Positions 1-5,257 of a stretch of 5,258 nt of DNA are shown here, one piece after another. The DNA comes from JBJTIF01 sp046094825 (GTDB lineage: Bacteria > Actinomycetota > UBA4738 > HRBIN12), in NCBI GenBank assembly GCA_046094825.1, contig JBJTIF010000151.1, forward strand, positions 1 to 5,258, read 5' to 3'. The first letter of the stretch is position 1. Every line of letters starts with the position of its first letter. Under the pieces are notes generated by a model. The model had not been told where the DNA came from and made no database searches. It saw nothing but the letters and a program-made list of their open reading frames with translations. Made by a program: the position numbers and the translations under genes.

Positions 1-545
1 CCCTCCACGGCCCCGCTCGCCGCGGTCGCGCGATCGAGGCGTCCCGCGCGCCGTTCGCGCGGTACCTCGAGGTCCTCCCGACGCTCCTGCCGCCCCACCT
101 CGCGGAGCGGGTCGCCCGCGACCGCTGGCGGCTCGTCGACGCGGGGTCGCCGGAGGACCTCGCCGAGCGGCACGCGCTCCAAGGCCTCGTCGTCCACGCG
201 CCGAACGTCGTCGCCCGGGCCTTCCTCCTCGTCGGGGAGCGGACGCCGATCGACCGGCTCCACGAGCGCATCGACCAGATCGCCGCGCCGTCGCGCTGGC
301 ACCGCCTCGCGGTCCAGTCGCTCCACGACGACCTCCTCGGGGCCCGCCGGCAGATCGTCGAGCGGGTGCTCGCGGAGGCCGGCGGGCCGGTCGACGCCGC
401 GGTCGAGGGCTACCTCGGTCGTCGCGTCGACGACCTCGCGTCGCTCGAGCGCGTCCTTCGGGGCCTCGCGCTCGAGGAGGGCGAGGAGCTCGCCGCCGCG
501 ACCGTGGCCGTCCGCCAGGTCGCGGCGCTCGTCCCCCAGGGCTGA
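1..545 (+). CDS. gdhB: NAD-specific glutamate dehydrogenase (large type), C-terminal end, 5' truncated by window
   Basis: The frame is open from the window edge (first full codon at 3) to TGA at 543-545, giving the last 180 residues of a longer protein. They resemble the extreme C-terminus of the ~1,600-residue bacterial NAD-GDH family (mycobacterial Gdh, Pseudomonas GdhB). The recognisable blocks are PNVVARAFLLVGERTPIDRL, then a W-H-R-LA-x3-L-x-DDL block (Trp codon at 297-299), and a closing AAATVAVRQVAAL segment, which parallels the 'LSVAARQI' ending of the mycobacterial enzyme. The family oxidises glutamate to 2-oxoglutarate and ammonia with NAD+ in the cytoplasm. The catalytic domain lies upstream of the window, so activity cannot be judged here. 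The call rests on remembered family patterns. A 59-nt gap without an obvious terminator separates it from the DUF3263 gene. Confidence 0.82.
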   Translation, partial: LHGPARRGRAIEASRAPFARYLEVLPTLLPPHLAERVARDRWRLVDAGSPEDLAERHALQGLVVHAPNVVARAFLLVGERTPIDRLHERIDQIAAPSRWHRLAVQSLHDDLLGARRQIVERVLAEAGGPVDAAVEGYLGRRVDDLASLERVLRGLALEEGEELAAATVAVRQVAALVPQG

Positions 546-592
546 CGCCTCGACGGCCGGTCCCACCTCCCGAACCCGTCGGAGACCGTTGC

Positions 593-604
593 TACCGTCT
601 CGAC
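593..604 (+). promoter_or_regulatory. Candidate -10 element of a leaderless promoter for the DUF3263 gene
   Basis: TACCGT at 593-598 fits the TANNNT form of a GC-rich bacterial -10 box. Its last T lies 7 nt before the A of the ATG at 605, the usual distance from -10 box to transcription start. No Shine-Dalgarno-like sequence sits just upstream of that ATG; the nearest GGAG, at 581-584, is 20 nt away. Together these suggest transcription starting at or near the start codon. No convincing -35 box is visible. This is inference only. Confidence 0.3.
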
Positions 605-892
605 ATGGCTCATCCCGCGGCCGTCCCGCCCCCCGCCCTCGGCCCCGAGCTCCGGGCGGTGCTCGACCTCGAGCGCGCCTGGGCGGCGGCGCCGGCCCCG
701 AAGGGCTCGAAGGAGCGGTTCGTTCGCGAGCGTCTCGGCCTCACCCCCGCGCGGTACGCGGCGGCGCTCCAGCGGGCGCTCGACCACCCCGGTGCCGTCG
801 CGTACGATGCGGCGACGGTCCGGCGCCTGCTCCGACTCCGCGAGCAGGGCCGCCGCCGCCTCCGAGGTCCTGCGCTGAGGAGCCTGGAGTAG
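605..892 (+). CDS. DUF3263 domain protein (Rv0430-like)
   Basis: This 95-residue protein of unknown function matches the DUF3263 pattern. It has an acidic/aromatic first helix (about residues 15-27, LRAVLDLERAW), then KERFVRERLGLTPARYAAAL (37-56), and a basic C-terminal helix TVRRLLRLREQGRRRL (71-86). The middle segment, with 'RERLGLTPARYxxxLxRxLDHP', looks like a small helix-turn-helix, so nucleic-acid binding is possible, but I know of no established role. The ATG at 605 is chosen because homology begins soon after it. It has no Shine-Dalgarno and may be leaderless. The next gene starts 1 nt after the stop, so the two are surely co-transcribed. The same DUF3263-LytR_C order occurs in Mycobacterium (Rv0430-Rv0431), which supports the identification and hints at a cell-envelope link. 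Confidence 0.75.
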   Translation: MAHPAAVPPPALGPELRAVLDLERAWAAAPAPKGSKERFVRERLGLTPARYAAALQRALDHPGAVAYDAATVRRLLRLREQGRRRLRGPALRSLE

Positions 893-893
893 G

Positions 894-1445
894 ATGACCG
901 GCAGGCACGAACCGGGATCGAACAGGAGCTTCTACCTCTCCGTGGCCACGAGCACGCTCCGCCTCCTCATCACCGCCGCCCTCGTGCTGGGCGGGGTGAC
1001 CCTCATCAACCAGGCGTTCCCGGACAGCCCGGGTGGGTCCTCGGCCGATGGCGGTTCGAGCCCGACCGCCTCCCCGCCCCCCGAGGAGTCGCCGACGCCC
1101 ACGGCCTCCCCCTCGGAGAGCCAGGCGCCGATCCCGAGCCTCTCCGGGGTCCGGATCATCGTCCTGAACGGCACGTCGGTGAGCGGCCTCGCCGGGACGG
1201 CGAGCGACGACCTCGTCGCGCGGTTCGGTGTCGTCGCGGCGACGCCGGGCAACACGGCCTCGCGGGTGAACCAGACGGAGGTCTACTACCGGTCCGCCGA
1301 CCTCGAGGAGGAGGCGCAGTACCTCGTCCTCCAGTTCTTCGAGGACCTGAACGTCCGCGTCCAGGAACTCCCGCCGAACACCCCGGGGGTCCCGGCGAAC
1401 GTCGACATCGCGGTCTACCTGGGCACCGACTTCGCGTCCCTCTAG
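894..1445 (+). CDS. Membrane-anchored LytR_C domain protein (VirR-like)
   Basis: This 183-residue protein has three parts. A short basic N-terminus leads into one membrane segment (about residues 22-39, LRLLITAALVLGGVTLIN). Next comes a low-complexity Pro/Ser/Thr/Glu-rich linker (about 42-82). Last is a LytR_C domain (about 85-180) opening with the typical VRIIVLNGTSVSGLA strand-turn and containing TEVYYRSADLEEEAQYL. The layout implies the C-terminal domain lies outside the membrane, as in mycobacterial VirR (Rv0431), which is linked to envelope integrity. It has no LytR-CpsA-Psr catalytic domain, so it is not itself a wall-polymer ligase. The start at 894 has GAGGAG at 877-882 and GGAG at 886-889, both inside the end of the DUF3263 gene. 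The stop TAG at 1443-1445 lies at the head of the otsB frame. The family call is firm; the molecular function is open. Confidence 0.85.
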   Translation: MTGRHEPGSNRSFYLSVATSTLRLLITAALVLGGVTLINQAFPDSPGGSSADGGSSPTASPPPEESPTPTASPSESQAPIPSLSGVRIIVLNGTSVSGLAGTASDDLVARFGVVAATPGNTASRVNQTEVYYRSADLEEEAQYLVLQFFEDLNVRVQELPPNTPGVPANVDIAVYLGTDFASL

Positions 1446-1461
1446 CGATCCGCTCGACCCG

Positions 1462-2193
1462 ATCCGCCGCGCCCGACGGGCGGGCATCCTCCTCGACTTC
1501 GACGGCTGCCTCGCGGAGATCGTCGACGACCCGTACGCGGTCACCGCGCACCCCGACGCCGCATCGGTCCTCGCCGCGCTCGTGGGACGCTTCGCGGTCG
1601 TCGCGATCGTGACGGGTCGACGCAACGCCGACATCGTGGATCGGCTCCCCGTCCCCGGTCTCACGTACCTCGGCCTCTACGGCCTCGAGGAGGTGATGGC
1701 CGACGCGATCCTCGCGGAGGTCGGGACCGAGGCCGAGATCGCCGCGGCGATCGTCCCCGAGTCCGAGGTGGTGCACAAGGGGCTGTCGATCGCGGTGCAC
1801 TACCGCCTCGCCCCCGACCCCGCAGCAGCAAGGGTCGCCCTCGCGCGGGCGCTCGGGGAGGTCGCGGCCCGGCACGGGCTTCGGCTCGTCGAGGGGAAGG
1901 CCGCCCTCGAGATCCTGCCGGTCGCGCATCCCCTGAAGGGGGGAGCGGTCGAGCGCATCGCGGGGGAGCGCAGCCTCGACGCGCTCCTGTTCGCGGGCGA
2001 CGACGTTGCGGACGTCGAGGCCTTCGAGGCGCTCGACCGGATGGCCCCCGCGGGCGTCGCGACGCTGAAGGTCGCGGTCCTCGGACCCGAGACCCCCGAG
2101 GCGCTGGCCTCGGGCGCGGATGTCTCCGTCGAGGGACCCTCCGGGCTCCTCGACCTCCTCCGCGCGCTCGCGGTCGGCCCCTCGTCGGCCTGA
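1462..2193 (+). CDS. otsB: Trehalose-6-phosphate phosphatase (OtsB-type HAD hydrolase); start codon unresolved
   Basis: This frame encodes a HAD-superfamily trehalose-phosphatase, which removes phosphate from trehalose 6-phosphate in the cytoplasm. All four HAD motifs are present. Motif I is DFDGC (nucleophile Asp codon 1495-1497, second Asp 1501-1503). Motif II is T-G-R (1612-1620). The motif III Lys is at 1936-1938, in LKGGAV. Motif IV is GDDVAD (1996-2013). The cap region carries HKGLSIAVHYRLAPDP, typical of OtsB. The start is a problem: from the upstream in-frame TGA (1348-1350) to GTG 1582 there is no ATG, GTG, TTG or CTG. A start at GTG 1582 would delete motif I and has no Shine-Dalgarno. 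The coordinate given uses ATC at 1462 as a placeholder; ATC 1486 is another option, and a frameshift fusion with LytR_C or a sequence error is possible. No otsA is in view. The family is well supported, but the gene's integrity is not. Confidence 0.75.
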   Translation: MRRARRAGILLDFDGCLAEIVDDPYAVTAHPDAASVLAALVGRFAVVAIVTGRRNADIVDRLPVPGLTYLGLYGLEEVMADAILAEVGTEAEIAAAIVPESEVVHKGLSIAVHYRLAPDPAAARVALARALGEVAARHGLRLVEGKAALEILPVAHPLKGGAVERIAGERSLDALLFAGDDVADVEAFEALDRMAPAGVATLKVAVLGPETPEALASGADVSVEGPSGLLDLLRALAVGPSSA

Positions 2194-2252
2194 GCGCGCC
2201 GGCGGGCGGCGCGGTGGGTCCCCCGCGGCGCACCCGAGGCTAGACTCGACCC

Positions 2253-2257
2253 GGAGG
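2253..2257 (+). promoter_or_regulatory. Ribosome binding site fixing the GTG start of the Rrf2 gene
   Basis: GGAGG lies 9 nt upstream of GTG 2267. The same frame stays open upstream to an ATG at 2120 inside otsB, so this site and the Rrf2 consensus N-terminus (LKISQKLEYAIRAM) decide the shorter start. Confidence 0.75.
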
Positions 2258-2266
2258 CGAGCCGAC

Positions 2267-2731
2267 GTGCTGAAGATCTCCCAGAAGCTCGAGTACGCGA
2301 TCCGCGCGATGATCGAACTCGCCGCGCGTCGCGACGGCGACCAGCCCGTGCCCGCGCGCGAGCTCGCTGCGGCGCAGCAGATCCCGTTGCGGTTCCTCGA
2401 ACAGCAGCTCGGGTCGCTCGGGCGGGCCGGTCTCGTCGAGAGCGCCCGCGGCGCGGGGGGCGGCTACCGCCTCTCCCGCGACCCCGCGGCGATCACCGTC
2501 GCGCAGATCGCCGACGCGATCGAGGGGCAGCTCGCTCCGATGTTCTGCCTCGAGGAGAGCGACCACACGTGCTTCGCGGACTCCCGGTGCGGGCTCCAGG
2601 GGTTCTGGGGGGACGTCGCGAACGCGATCGCGAAGGTCCTCGAGGACACGACCGTTGCCGACCTCGTCGCGCGGCAGCGCCGGGCCGCGCCGGTGTTCTC
2701 GCCGGCCGATCTCACGAGCCGCCTGAGCTGA
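2267..2731 (+). CDS. Rrf2-family transcriptional regulator with three-cysteine cluster motif
   Basis: This 154-residue protein has Rrf2 features in the usual order. The N-terminal helix is LKISQKLEYAIRAMIELA (2-19). The winged helix-turn-helix spans about 28-72 and includes ARELAAAQQIPLRFLEQQL followed by the glycine-rich wing GAGGGYRLSR. The dimerisation helix begins near residue 78 (VAQIADAIEG). Cys94, Cys102 and Cys108 form C-x7-C-x5-C in the region where IscR, NsrR and relatives hold an Fe-S cluster, so a redox, nitric-oxide or iron-sulfur sensing role is likely but inferred. The family acts as dimeric DNA-binding repressors or activators. The GTG start is set by GGAGG at 2253-2257. It lies 73 nt after otsB on the same strand and is closed by a strong hairpin. 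No isc/suf gene is adjacent, so calling it IscR or NsrR would be unjustified. Confidence 0.88.
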   Translation: MLKISQKLEYAIRAMIELAARRDGDQPVPARELAAAQQIPLRFLEQQLGSLGRAGLVESARGAGGGYRLSRDPAAITVAQIADAIEGQLAPMFCLEESDHTCFADSRCGLQGFWGDVANAIAKVLEDTTVADLVARQRRAAPVFSPADLTSRLS

Positions 2732-2739
2732 AACGACGA

Positions 2740-2766
2740 AAGCCGGGCCGCGGTGCGGCCCGGCTT
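2740..2766. terminator. Bidirectional hairpin terminator between convergent genes
   Basis: This is a perfect 12-bp inverted repeat (2740-2751 with 2755-2766, GC-rich with two A-T pairs at the base) around a 3-nt loop, GGT. It begins 9 nt after the Rrf2 stop and lies 20 nt beyond the stop of the minus-strand DUF5679 gene. On the minus strand it is followed by a T-enriched stretch (TCGTCGTTT); on the plus strand the T run is only TT. It probably serves both genes and looks better as a terminator for DUF5679. Confidence 0.8.
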
Positions 2767-2785
2767 GCGTCGACGTCCGGTGTGC

Positions 2786-2938
2786 CTAGGCGCTCTTGCC
2801 CAGGATGCGCATGACCTTCGTGCCGCAGGTCGGGCACTTGCCCTGCGCGGCCTTGCGGCCGTTCTTCAGCTCGACGACCTCACCCTCGAAGTTCGTCTTC
2901 TTGCGGCACTTCACGCAGTACGCCTCGTAGCTCGCCAC
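2786..2938 (-). CDS. Small zinc-ribbon protein, DUF5679 type
   Basis: This 50-residue protein has two CxxC knuckles, Cys8-x2-Cys11 and Cys35-x2-Cys38, separated by a Lys/Glu-rich segment (EVVELKNGRKAAQGKCPTCG). That is the layout of the DUF5679 family of tiny treble-clef or zinc-ribbon proteins. It should be a cytoplasmic zinc-binding protein. Its function is unknown; nucleic-acid or ribosome contact would suit the basic C-terminus (TKVMRILGKSA) but is only a guess. The GTG start at 2938 has AAGGAG (complement of 2946-2951) at 7 nt spacing, which is good support. The frame runs open on this strand far upstream through the antisense of acs, but that extension is a GC-bias artefact. It is transcribed divergently from acs and convergently with the Rrf2 gene. 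Confidence 0.82.
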   Translation of the reverse strand: MASYEAYCVKCRKKTNFEGEVVELKNGRKAAQGKCPTCGTKVMRILGKSA

Positions 2939-2945
2939 GACGGTG

Positions 2946-2951
2946 CTCCTT
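2946..2951 (-). promoter_or_regulatory. Ribosome binding site of the DUF5679 gene
   Basis: Read on the minus strand this is AAGGAG, 7 nt before GTG 2938. It fixes the start of the 50-residue zinc-ribbon protein within a frame that otherwise stays open far upstream. Confidence 0.75.
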
Positions 2952-2988
2952 CCCCGGTCTGCCCGGGCCGCGGTCGCGGCTCGGAATA

Positions 2989-3000
2989 GGCCTCGAGGCC
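2989..3000. repeat. 12-bp perfect palindrome upstream of DUF5679
   Basis: GGCCTCGAGGCC is fully self-complementary. It lies about 50 nt upstream of the DUF5679 start, where an operator or the early transcript leader could be. CTCGAG-like words are common in this codon-biased genome, so chance is a real alternative. Confidence 0.4.
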
Positions 3001-3018
3001 GCCCCATGGCGACCTCGC

Positions 3019-3113
3019 AGGCACGATGCTCGTCGGTCGTAGGCACGGATGCAAGCACCCCCCGTGCCGGTCCGCGGGCCGATCCGTGCCTGAGCCGCTC
3101 CCGGCACGTGCCT
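3019..3113. repeat. Array of five GGCACG motifs spaced by about 22 nt (candidate operator array)
   Basis: GGCACG occurs on the plus strand at 3020-3025 and 3042-3047, and as its complement CGTGCC at 3063-3068, 3085-3090 and 3107-3112. Start-to-start spacings are 22, 21, 22 and 22 nt, about two DNA turns, placing all copies on one face of the helix. Four of the five extend to AGGCACG, and copies 2 and 4 share AGGCACGGAT as a 10-bp inverted repeat. The last copy is half of the palindrome GGCACGTGCC (3103-3112). The array ends about 140 nt before the acs ATG and begins about 80 nt upstream of the DUF5679 start. The repeats are read directly; the regulatory role is inference. Confidence 0.6.
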
Positions 3114-3202
3114 GGCGGGGCTCCCGCCCCGGCCCTCCTGGGCTCACGCCCCCGGCCCGCCGGGGTCCCGCCTCCGACTCGCGTGCCGTCCGGGGTCCGC
3201 CG

Positions 3203-3208
3203 TACGAT
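3203..3208 (+). promoter_or_regulatory. Candidate -10 box for acs
   Basis: TACGAT matches the TANNNT -10 form and lies about 45 nt upstream of the acs ATG, leaving a leader of about 40 nt. No good -35 box is visible 16-19 nt upstream, so an activator or alternative sigma factor may be involved, or the match may be chance. Confidence 0.3.
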
Positions 3209-3242
3209 GCCGCCACGCACGGACGGCGCACGACGGAGGCGA

Positions 3243-3247
3243 GGAGG
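3243..3247 (+). promoter_or_regulatory. Ribosome binding site fixing the acs start
   Basis: GGAGG sits 6 nt before ATG 3254. The acs frame is open back to an ATG at 3026, but only this site plus the onset of family-like sequence (residues 1-50) supports a start, so 3254 is chosen. Confidence 0.8.
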
Positions 3248-3253
3248 ACCGCG

Positions 3254-5218
3254 ATGGGCGAGGTGGAGCAGACGATCTCGGCGCTCCTGTCCGAGGACCG
3301 GGTCTTCGAGCCCCCGCCCGCCTTCGCCTCGGCCGCGGTCGTCGCCGATCGTTCGATCTTCGACCGCGCCGCCGCCGACCCGGAGGCCTTCTGGGCCGAG
3401 CAGGCCGGCCACCTCGAGTGGTCGAGGCCCTGGGATCGCGTCATGGACTGGACGCCACCCTTCGTCCTGTGGTTCGACGGCGGCCGGCTGAACGTCTCGG
3501 TGAACTGCCTCGATCGCCACGTGCGCTCCGGCGGCGGCAGCAAGGTCGCGTACCACTGGGTGGGCGAGCCGGGCGACACGCGGAGCGTCACCTACGCCGA
3601 ACTCCTCGCGGAGGTGGAGCGGTTCGCGAACGTCCTCAAGGGACTCGGTGTTCGCCGCGGCGACCGCGTGAACATCTACCTCGGCATGGTGCCGGAACTC
3701 CCGGTCGCGATGCTCGCGTGCGCGCGGATCGGCGCGCCGCACTCCGTCGTCTTCGGCGGGTTCTCCGCCGAATCGCTGCGCGACCGGATCAACGACGCGG
3801 GCGCGAAGGTGCTCGTCACCGCCGATGGCGCGTACCGACGCGGCCAGATCGTGCCGCTGAAGCGCAGCGCCGACGAGGCGGTCGCGGAGTGCCCGACGAT
3901 CGAGCACGTCGTCGTCGTCCGACGCACGGGCGAGGATGTCCCCTTCACCGAGGGCCGCGACCTCTGGTACCACGACGCGATCGCCGCGGCCGACGCGACG
4001 TGCGCGCCCGAGGAGATGGAGGCCGAGGACCTGCTCTACCTCCTCTACACGAGCGGCACGACGGGCAAGCCCAAGGGCATCGCCCACACGACCGGCGGCT
4101 ACCTCACGCAGGTCGCCGCGACCCACCGCTGGATCTTCGACATCCGCGACGACGACGTGTACTGGTGCGCGGCCGACATCGGCTGGGTGACCGGCCACTC
4201 CTACATCGTCTACGGCCCGCTCGCGAACCACACGACCGGCATCCTCTACGAGGGTGCGCCGGACTGGCCCGAGAAGGACCGTCTCTGGGAGATCGTCGAG
4301 GCGTACCGCGCGACGATCCTCTACACGGCGCCGACGGCGATCCGCGCGTTCATGCGCTGGGGCACGGAGTTCCCGCAGCGCCACGACCTCTCCTCGCTCC
4401 GCCTGCTCGGCTCGGTCGGCGAACCGATCAACCCGGAGGCCTGGGTCTGGTACTGGAAGTACATCGGCTCGGAGCGCTGCCCGATCGTCGACACGTGGTG
4501 GCAGACCGAGACGGGCGCCGTGCTCATCTCGCCGCTCCCGGGCGTGACGGCGCTGAAGCCGGGCTCCGCGACGCAGCCGATCCCCGGCATCGATGCCGAC
4601 GTCGTCGACGAGCAGGGGAACTCCGTCCCGCTCGGCGGCGGTGGCTACCTCGTCCTGCGGCGTCCGTGGCCCTCGATCGCGCGCACCGTCTGGGGCGACC
4701 CGGACCGCTACGTCCAGACGTACTTCGGGAAGTTCGGTCCCGAGGTCTACGTCGCGGGCGACGGCGCGAAGCGCGACGAGCAGGGGTACTACTGGCTCCT
4801 CGGCCGCATCGACGACGTGATGAACGTCGCCGGGCACCGCCTGTCGACCTACGAGATCGAGAGCGCGCTCGTCGACGACCACAAGGTGGCCGAGGCGGCC
4901 GTCGTCTCGCGGCCGGACGACCTCGTGGGCGAGGCGATCGTCGCCTTCGTGACGCTCAAGAGCGGGTTCACGGGCGACGACGCCGTCGCGGCGCAGCTCC
5001 GCGAGCACGTCGCCGACAAGATCGGGAAGATCGCCCGCCCGCACGGGATCATCTTCACGAGCGACCTGCCGAAGACCCGGTCGGGGAAGATCATGCGGCG
5101 CCTCCTCCGCGACGTGGCCCGCGGCCGCCCCCTCGGCGACGTGACGACCCTCGCGAACGCCGAGGTCGTGGACGCGATCCACGGCATGGTGGAGTCGGGG
5201 GCCGGCTCCGAGGACTGA
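3254..5218 (+). CDS. acs: Acetyl-CoA synthetase (AMP-forming)
   Basis: This complete 654-residue enzyme is close to the usual ~650 residues. It activates acetate with ATP and CoA to acetyl-CoA, AMP and PPi in the cytoplasm. In order it shows: the N-terminal ACS domain with FWAEQAGHLEW; the ATP-binding P-loop YTSGTTGKPKG (265-275); V312-T313 and V388, with GEP at 389-391; DTWWQTETG around W415-G421; the GD motif at D503; the hinge GRIDDVMNVAGHR; and the C-terminal PKTRSGKIMRR, where K612 is the catalytic lysine and usual acetylation site. V312, T313, V388 and W416 correspond to the acetate-pocket residues V310, T311, V386 and W414 of Salmonella Acs, so acetate rather than a longer acid is the expected substrate. 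Acetylation control is likely from the family, but no acetyltransferase or deacetylase gene is in view. It stands alone, divergent from DUF5679. Confidence 0.96.
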   Translation: MGEVEQTISALLSEDRVFEPPPAFASAAVVADRSIFDRAAADPEAFWAEQAGHLEWSRPWDRVMDWTPPFVLWFDGGRLNVSVNCLDRHVRSGGGSKVAYHWVGEPGDTRSVTYAELLAEVERFANVLKGLGVRRGDRVNIYLGMVPELPVAMLACARIGAPHSVVFGGFSAESLRDRINDAGAKVLVTADGAYRRGQIVPLKRSADEAVAECPTIEHVVVVRRTGEDVPFTEGRDLWYHDAIAAADATCAPEEMEAEDLLYLLYTSGTTGKPKGIAHTTGGYLTQVAATHRWIFDIRDDDVYWCAADIGWVTGHSYIVYGPLANHTTGILYEGAPDWPEKDRLWEIVEAYRATILYTAPTAIRAFMRWGTEFPQRHDLSSLRLLGSVGEPINPEAWVWYWKYIGSERCPIVDTWWQTETGAVLISPLPGVTALKPGSATQPIPGIDADVVDEQGNSVPLGGGGYLVLRRPWPSIARTVWGDPDRYVQTYFGKFGPEVYVAGDGAKRDEQGYYWLLGRIDDVMNVAGHRLSTYEIESALVDDHKVAEAAVVSRPDDLVGEAIVAFVTLKSGFTGDDAVAAQLREHVADKIGKIARPHGIIFTSDLPKTRSGKIMRRLLRDVARGRPLGDVTTLANAEVVDAIHGMVESGAGSED

Positions 5219-5257
5219 CCGCCGCGGGGGGACCGACCGGCGCCGATGCCGCGGCGG
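5219..5257 (+). terminator. Possible stem-loop after acs
   Basis: A perfect 9-bp inverted repeat, CCGCCGCGG (5219-5227) with CCGCGGCGG (5249-5257), encloses 21 nt and starts directly after the acs stop. No T tract is visible before the window ends, so it could be a terminator, an mRNA-stabilising hairpin or a chance GC-rich repeat. Confidence 0.35.

Larger units (their letters stand above)
2939..3253. other. Divergent intergenic region between DUF5679 and acs
   Basis: These 315 bases hold no convincing gene. They contain the ribosome binding sites of both flanking genes, a 12-bp palindrome (2989-3000), a phased array of five GGCACG motifs (3019-3113), a small potential hairpin (3150-3155 with 3160-3165, loop CCCG) and a possible acs -10 box (3203-3208). 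On the minus strand, TTGCAT (complement of 3049-3054) followed after 17 nt by GAGCAT (complement of 3026-3031) is a weak candidate promoter for DUF5679. If real, it would overlap the first two GGCACG copies. Confidence 0.6.

Noticed and set aside
1440..1446. RF2-like programmed +1 frameshift at CTC-TAG-C joining LytR_C to OtsB
   Set aside because: Not accepted as a firm call: the P-site codon would re-pair poorly on UCU, and there is no strong Shine-Dalgarno-like stimulator just upstream. It is kept only as one option in the otsB start finding.
741..1664. Minus-strand open frame of 307 codons over the DUF3263, LytR_C and otsB genes
   Set aside because: It is an Arg/Gly-rich shadow of three well-supported plus-strand genes, with no recognisable domain.
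2241..2246. TAGACT as a -10 box for the Rrf2 gene
   Set aside because: Transcription would begin around 2253, within the ribosome binding site, and no -35 box is visible. It is too weak to list as a promoter.
2120..2266. N-terminal extension of the Rrf2 regulator from an ATG inside otsB
   Set aside because: The extra residues are Ser/Arg/Pro-rich and unlike Rrf2 proteins. GTG 2267 has GGAGG 9 nt upstream and gives the canonical N-terminus.
3026..3253. N-terminal extension of acs from an ATG at 3026
   Set aside because: There is no ribosome binding site at 3026, the extension is Arg/Pro-rich without family similarity, and it would cover the repeat array. GGAGG at 3243-3247 supports ATG 3254.
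2939..5182. Very long minus-strand open frame antisense to acs, continuous with the DUF5679 gene (about 800 codons in all)
   Set aside because: It mirrors the codon bias of acs: with mostly G or C at third positions, the antisense frame has almost no stops. Its translation shows Arg/Asp/Val-rich low complexity without any family motif, and only the final 50 codons have a ribosome binding site and conserved cysteines.
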